Assembly (NCBI GenBank): GCA_036654795.1
Contig: JAVVRI010000045.1
Coordinates: forward strand, 1-18,967
Source of the DNA: JAVVRI01 sp036654795
Lineage (GTDB): Bacteria > Bacteroidota > Bacteroidia > Bacteroidales > Tannerellaceae
Direction: 5' to 3'
DNA: 18,967 nt
Under the pieces are notes generated by a model, which was not told the DNA's origin, made no database searches, and saw only the letters and a program-made list of their open reading frames with translations. Shown here piece after piece: positions 14,869-18,967 of the stretch; position 1 is the stretch's first letter; each line of letters opens with the position of its first letter. The translations under genes were made by a program, and so were the position numbers.

Positions 14869-16174
14869 CCTGTATGTTTTTGGAACGGAGGATATTGATG
14901 TCCCCCTTACGTTTATATTTGATGCCGTCGGAACCTTCTGCCTCTATTACATAGAAATAGACACCCGGAGTGACGTATTTGCCCCCTTTCTTGCCATCCC
15001 ATCCACGGGCAGGGTCGTTCCATCGGAACATCTCTACTCCCCATCGGTTAAAGATCCAACCTTGAAAGCGTATCAATGATTTGTATGCGACTCTGAACTC
15101 ATCGTTTATCCCTGGCGAGGTGCCGGGCGAGAAGGCATTGGGTACATCCAATCCCGATTCTGTTATTTTAATGTCAAAGGAATGTTCGCTGTTGCTGCAT
15201 TTTCCGGTGCGGTCGCTAACGGTCAATGCGGCTACATAGTCGCCAAACTGGTTGAAAGTATAGTCCACTTCTTCACCGGTAAAGCGCACCAGAAAATTTT
15301 CCGGTTGTTCTTTTGGATAGATTGTCCAAGTATATAAAGCGGCTACTGGTGTATTGGCGTGAGCGGTAAAGCGGATATCTGCCGGTGCTGAAAGCCCCTC
15401 CGAACCACTCATTAGGTTACTGATTTGATCTATGACAATAGTGGTGTCGGCATGTACTTCGAGGGCTATGGCTTCGTAGCTGCCGGTACTCATGCTCTTC
15501 TCCATTCCGAAGTGCCGGGCGAATAGGTCGCCACTCAGACGGATGTCTGTGTCGCAAAGCGGGGCATCCAGAGAGGCCAGAAACGGATCGCCCTCTATCT
15601 GCTTTGTCTTAACTTCTTGCGAGAACAGTTTGGTGTCGTCAGACCAGGTCATGGTGTTGTATGTTACTTCAAACTGCCGTTTTAGTGTTTTGTTAAACCC
15701 GCCGTTGGAGGGGTAGTAGCGTAGTGGCTTCATCTCGGCTGAGCCGTTGAGCCGCAGTTCGTCGCAATTAGAATCCGGCGACACGGAAAGACTTTGAATG
15801 TTAAACGCATATTGGCTATAATCTATAATCCATACGTAACGTGGCACTTGCCCTTGTTCGGTTACAAAGTAGCCGTAACCCTCTTGTATGTTCTGTAGGG
15901 TCGTGACGTTACCGCTCTGCGTGCCGGAGAGCTTTTCGGCTTCTAACGCTTTCGTTTTGTAGCGATACCATTGCAGGGAGCCATTGCCTTTAGCTGCGTA
16001 ACTAATTGATACGTCGTTTGTTCCATTTACCAGATAGACTTGCACATCCTTGTCTGTTGTAGCCAACAAAGGAGTGCCGCTGCCTCCTTTTACGGTGTAT
16101 TGCGCACAAACTGTTAGCGCCAGCAGCAACATGCAGGCTATTTCTCCTAATCTTCTGAATTCTTTCCTTAGCAT
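14852..16174 (-). CDS. Secreted protein with gliding-motility/type B C-terminal domain
   Basis: Exported protein of unknown function, 440 aa. A signal peptide occupies about residues 1-25 (MLRKEFRRLG then a hydrophobic stretch ending TVCAQ). The middle is beta-rich, with a PKD-like segment at about 255-335 (TWTIYPKEQ ... FGDYVAALTVSDRTG). The last ~90 residues match the CHU_C / type B sorting domain: VPNAFSPGTSPGINDEF, FNRWGVEMF, GWDGKKGGKYVTPGVYFYVI and KRKGDINI. In species with type IX secretion this domain directs export; no secretion genes are in the window. A reading from a TTG at 16183 is rejected in favour of the ATG at 16174. It heads the operon with the transglycosylase and uvrA. Confidence 0.85.
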   Translation of the reverse strand: MLRKEFRRLGEIACMLLLALTVCAQYTVKGGSGTPLLATTDKDVQVYLVNGTNDVSISYAAKGNGSLQWYRYKTKALEAEKLSGTQSGNVTTLQNIQEGYGYFVTEQGQVPRYVWIIDYSQYAFNIQSLSVSPDSNCDELRLNGSAEMKPLRYYPSNGGFNKTLKRQFEVTYNTMTWSDDTKLFSQEVKTKQIEGDPFLASLDAPLCDTDIRLSGDLFARHFGMEKSMSTGSYEAIALEVHADTTIVIDQISNLMSGSEGLSAPADIRFTAHANTPVAALYTWTIYPKEQPENFLVRFTGEEVDYTFNQFGDYVAALTVSDRTGKCSNSEHSFDIKITESGLDVPNAFSPGTSPGINDEFRVAYKSLIRFQGWIFNRWGVEMFRWNDPARGWDGKKGGKYVTPGVYFYVIEAEGSDGIKYKRKGDINILRSKNIQDEVVE

Positions 16175-16196
16175 ATATAACAACCTAATTAGCTTC

Positions 16197-16204
16197 CAAA
16201 ATTA
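16197..16204 (-). promoter_or_regulatory. -7 box for the sorting-domain/uvrA operon
   Basis: The minus strand reads TAATTTTG, an exact TAnnTTTG match, 23 bases upstream of the ATG at 16174. No proper -33 element is found at the usual distance. It lies in the -33 zone of the divergent promoter. Confidence 0.45.
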
Positions 16205-16233
16205 GTATTTTATACGGACATACACTATCTTTG
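16202..16233 (+). promoter_or_regulatory. Promoter of the LysM/beta-barrel operon
   Basis: TATCTTTG at 16226-16233 fits the Bacteroides -7 consensus exactly; a weak -33-like TTAG is at 16202-16205, 20 bases upstream. The start codon at 16256 follows 23 bases later. Confidence 0.6.
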
Positions 16234-16255
16234 CAGCAAATAATGCAATCATCCG

Positions 16256-18052
16256 ATGAACAAGATTCGAGTTTACGTACTTGTGTTTTCTCTTTGTTTG
16301 GCTGGTTCAGCCCTTTACGCGCAAGGCGTTCATAGGCAGACCAACGCTACTACTAACGAACAAAGAGACGATATATTTTATCATACCATCGAACGGGGAC
16401 AAACGGTCTACGCTATTGCGACCATGTATGGTGTGAGTGTGGAGGATATTTACCGTCTGAACCCCGAAAGTCGTGAAGGTATAAAGATTGGCTTTACGCT
16501 GAAAATACCGCAACGTGAAGCTGCAACTTCTTCTTCCCCCGCAACTGCTTATGCTTATCATACCATTCAGCCGAAGGAAACGCTTTATTCATTGACCGTG
16601 CGTTACAATGTCTTGGCCTCTGACCTGATTCAGGTAAACCCCGGCTTGTCTGCCTCTACGTTTCAGATAGGCCGTACGATACGCATTCCGGCTACACGTA
16701 TAGAAGCGCTGCCCACAACAGCAGTGCATGAAGTCCGTCGCGACGTCAGCTATACGATTGGCAAACGGGAGACGATGTACAGTATCTGCCGCAAGTTCAA
16801 TGTCTCGAGTGCCGAGTTGCTTAAGCGTAATCCGGAACTTAAAGGAGGAATAAAGTCTGGTATGGTCATTCAAGTACCGGTACAGACCGAAGAAACAGTG
16901 ATACAAACCGTCCTTGCCCCTCAAGAGCACGAAGTAAACGCCCTACTTTCCGCTCCGCGTGAAAGCAAACAGGTGAGTATGGTGAAGGTAGCCCTGTTGC
17001 TTCCCTTTATGACGGAAGAAGCGGTTCCATCGGCCACCACCTCGCGTTTTATTGAGTATTACGAAGGATTATTGCTGGCTATTGACAGTTTGCGCCAAAG
17101 CGGTTGCTCGGTCGACCTTTCCGTATATGACACCGGCAACGGTACGAAGCGCGTCAAAGAAATATTAAAGGAAGAATCTCTTCTACAAGCCAACTTAATT
17201 ATTGGCGCGGTGCAGAACGATCAGATAACTCCCGTGGCAGCCTTTGCCGAGAAGCATAACATTAAATATGTAATTCCCTTTACCTCGAAAAATGATGATG
17301 TGCTTTCTAATCCGGCCGTCTTCCAAGTGAATACGCCGCATTCTTACCTATATTCCAAAGCAGCCGAGGCAGGCTGCGACTTGTTCTCTGACTTCAATAT
17401 CATCCTTTTGAATACTCACGACAAGGAGGAGAAAACGGATTTCATCAAAGCCTTTAAGGCTGAGATGAAGCAGCGCCATATTGCCTACAAAGAGTTGAGC
17501 TATGTCGGCGAGACCTTTCAAACAGATATCGAGGCTTTAATGAATCCGAGCAAACGAAACGTGGTGTTGCCTCTTTCCAGCTCCTTGGATGCACTCAACA
17601 AGATCAAGTCGCCGCTCCGCATGCTTGCAGAAGCAAAGCCGGAATACGCTCTGTCTCTATTCGGCTATCCGGAATGGCAGACCTATACACGCGAATGCCT
17701 AGAGGATTTCTATGCGCTCAATGCCTATATATACAGCAATTTCTACGCTGATAACCTATCGCCGAACGTACGTAGTTTCTATCGTAACTATAAGACGTGG
17801 TACAGCAAGAACCTGATCAATACTTTCCCCAAATATGGTATGCTTGGGTTTGATACCGGAATGTTTTTCTTCCGGGCTATCCAGCAATATGGCGAGAACT
17901 TTGAGAATCAGATGGCGCGTATGAATTATAATAGTGTGCAGACAGGCTTCGACTTCCAGCGCGTCAATGCTTGGGGCGGCTTCGTCAATACCAGCCTGTT
18001 TATCATCCATTATAAGAGTGACTTCACTGTAACCCGAAGCGAACAGAAATGA
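16256..18052 (+). CDS. Triple LysM plus periplasmic-binding-like protein
   Basis: Exported 598-aa cell-wall-associated protein. A signal peptide covers about 1-23 (ending LYAQ). Three LysM peptidoglycan-binding domains follow at about 42-86 (YHTIERGQTVYAIATMYGVS), 101-146 (YHTIQPKETLYSLTVRYNVL) and 165-209 (YTIGKRETMYSICRKFNVSS), each ending in an IP or VP strand. From about 242 to 590 is a type 1 periplasmic-binding (Peripla_BP_6-like) fold, starting VKVALLLPFM and including YYEGLLLAIDSLRQSG and IIGAVQNDQITPVAAFAEKH. No transporter genes are beside it, so transport is unlikely; the design recalls LpoA-like regulators of cell-wall synthesis, which is inference. The stop overlaps the next start as ATGA, so the two are co-translated. 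Confidence 0.87.
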   Translation: MNKIRVYVLVFSLCLAGSALYAQGVHRQTNATTNEQRDDIFYHTIERGQTVYAIATMYGVSVEDIYRLNPESREGIKIGFTLKIPQREAATSSSPATAYAYHTIQPKETLYSLTVRYNVLASDLIQVNPGLSASTFQIGRTIRIPATRIEALPTTAVHEVRRDVSYTIGKRETMYSICRKFNVSSAELLKRNPELKGGIKSGMVIQVPVQTEETVIQTVLAPQEHEVNALLSAPRESKQVSMVKVALLLPFMTEEAVPSATTSRFIEYYEGLLLAIDSLRQSGCSVDLSVYDTGNGTKRVKEILKEESLLQANLIIGAVQNDQITPVAAFAEKHNIKYVIPFTSKNDDVLSNPAVFQVNTPHSYLYSKAAEAGCDLFSDFNIILLNTHDKEEKTDFIKAFKAEMKQRHIAYKELSYVGETFQTDIEALMNPSKRNVVLPLSSSLDALNKIKSPLRMLAEAKPEYALSLFGYPEWQTYTRECLEDFYALNAYIYSNFYADNLSPNVRSFYRNYKTWYSKNLINTFPKYGMLGFDTGMFFFRAIQQYGENFENQMARMNYNSVQTGFDFQRVNAWGGFVNTSLFIIHYKSDFTVTRSEQK

Positions 18053-18717
18053 AAGGGGTGAAATTGTTTCTCGCAGCCCTGATTGGGCTGTCTGTCGCTA
18101 CTGAAGCCGGGGCGCAGATCCTTCCCTTCAAAACCGAACTGGCCATAGGAGCATCGTTTGGCGTGAATTTCTCCTCTATTAGCTTTATCCCTAAGGTGCA
18201 GCAAAGCATGTTAATGGGTTACACCGGCGGCTTTACCGCCCGCGTAAATACGGAAAAGAATGTTGGTTTGCAGATGGAGCTCAACTTTACGCAGCAAGGT
18301 TGGAAGGAGAAGTTCGACGATCCTTCCTTTCAGTATAGCCGGACGATCAATTACGTGGAGCTACCCTTCTTTACGCATATCTATTTTGGAAATAAGCGAG
18401 CTAACTTCTTCGTGAACGTAGGCCCTAAAATTGGCTATGCCATTAGCGAAAGTACCAAGGAAAACTTGAACGGAGCTGCGCCCAACAAGACAAATGATCA
18501 GCACGCCAAGCCCCTCGAAACTAGCTTAGACTGGGGAATTTGTGGTGGACCGGGTTTGGAGATCCGTACAGGTATCGGCTATTTTTTGCTCGAAGGCAGA
18601 TACTATTATGCCTTGGGGAATATATACAAGAGTAGTCATGAGGACATTTTCCCCCAATCCTCAGCGCAAGTGTTTGGCGTTAAGCTCACTTACTTGATAC
18701 CTATCTCAAAAAAATAG
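18049..18717 (+). CDS. Outer-membrane beta-barrel protein (PorT-like)
   Basis: Predicted small outer-membrane barrel of the PorT/OMP_b-brl family, 222 aa. A signal peptide covers about 1-23 (MKGVKLFLAALIGLSVATEA, then GAQ). The rest alternates hydrophobic and polar residues as in transmembrane beta strands (LAIGASFGVNFSSISF, GYTGGFTARVNTEKNVGLQM, INYVELPFFTHIYFGN, FFVNVGPKIGYAIS), with a final strand VFGVKLTYLIPI. PorT itself acts in the type IX system of Porphyromonas, but most Bacteroides members of this family have no assigned role. The ATGA overlap with the LysM gene suggests a joint job, possibly a wall-to-outer-membrane link. Confidence 0.85.
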   Translation: MKGVKLFLAALIGLSVATEAGAQILPFKTELAIGASFGVNFSSISFIPKVQQSMLMGYTGGFTARVNTEKNVGLQMELNFTQQGWKEKFDDPSFQYSRTINYVELPFFTHIYFGNKRANFFVNVGPKIGYAISESTKENLNGAAPNKTNDQHAKPLETSLDWGICGGPGLEIRTGIGYFLLEGRYYYALGNIYKSSHEDIFPQSSAQVFGVKLTYLIPISKK

Positions 18718-18735
18718 ATGCTTGCTTACGGTAAT

Positions 18736-18763
18736 CTTTTAGGACTAGTTGAGTCTCTAAAAG
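18736..18763. terminator. Hairpin between convergent genes
   Basis: CTTTTAGGACT and AGTC-T-CTAAAAG pair over 11 bp with a one-base bulge and a 5-nt loop. It lies 18 bases after the beta-barrel stop and contains the stop of the possible minus-strand gene to the right. It lacks a long T tract on either side but could serve both strands. Confidence 0.45.
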
Positions 18764-18967
18764 CACTCATGCTTTCCTGAAGTGACCTTAAAATAGAAAT
18801 ATCCGAATCTCCTTTCACAGACATAACATCGTAACGGACTGCACATTACGGTGAAACGTGAAACAAAGAGGTGTTTTCCCAATGCCATTAGCAGTTTCTG
18901 GGAACTACCGGGAGATACGCCACGCATTGCTGACGGATTATCTTTTTTCAGACGCTGGAATATATCT
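18757..18967 (-). CDS. Possible partial hypothetical protein at the window edge
   Basis: A minus-strand frame enters at the right edge (first full codon ends at 18966) and stays open for 69 codons to a TAG at 18757. The product reads DIFQRLKKDNPSAMRGVSPG, then later SPLRCYVCERRFGYFYFKVT: a basic protein with a CxxC pair, suggestive of a small zinc-ribbon-like or nucleic-acid-binding fold. The N-terminus is outside the window; an internal ATG (MRGVSPG) is also possible. It ends inside a hairpin, as a convergent gene would. No family is recognised, and no better reading exists on the plus strand from 18718 to the end. It may be chance. Confidence 0.35.
   Translation of the reverse strand, partial: DIFQRLKKDNPSAMRGVSPGSSQKLLMALGKHLFVSRFTVMCSPLRCYVCERRFGYFYFKVTSGKHECF

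Overview
The window reads as chromosomal DNA of a Bacteroides-type member of the Bacteroidales. The evidence is the set of lineage-typical proteins (DUF4293 membrane protein, Bacteroidetes-type omega subunit, BamD lipoprotein, PorT-like barrel, type B sorting domain) and several upstream boxes that fit the Bacteroides -7 consensus TAnnTTTG. No rRNA, tRNA, CRISPR array or transposase is visible.

Left part (1-4925): an MFS exporter on the minus strand is divergent from a paaK/tandem-ACT pair on the plus strand. Next comes a housekeeping cluster on the plus strand: bamD, the RNA polymerase omega-like gene and a DUF4293 membrane protein. A long, nearly perfect hairpin separates the last two.

Middle part (4917-7347): an AT-rich two-gene cassette on the minus strand encodes an OLD/AAA15-like ATPase (PtuA-like) followed by an HNH protein of the TIGR02646/PtuB type. 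This is a Septu-like anti-phage defence module. Gene-like fragments in native-looking sequence flank it on the same strand: a 48-codon secretory N-terminus on the right and a 65-codon C-terminal-looking tail on the left. The cassette may therefore have landed in, or replaced, an older gene.

Antiporter operon (7383-9976, minus): a CPA-type cation:proton antiporter is followed by NhaA, which suggests Na+/pH homeostasis. The operon has a clear promoter box, and a leader of roughly 115 nt with two hairpins. Its promoter overlaps the terminator of the operon upstream.

Repair/envelope operon (10201-16174, minus): a secreted protein with a gliding-motility/type B C-terminal domain, a lytic transglycosylase lipoprotein, UvrA, a 72-aa unknown protein and a YigZ/IMPACT protein are packed with overlaps or gaps of a few bases. 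The operon ends in an intrinsic terminator at 10112-10147. A 72-81 bp divergent promoter region separates it from a plus-strand pair: a protein with three LysM domains fused to a periplasmic-binding-like domain, and an outer-membrane beta-barrel protein. The right edge carries a convergent hairpin and a possible partial minus-strand gene of unknown function.
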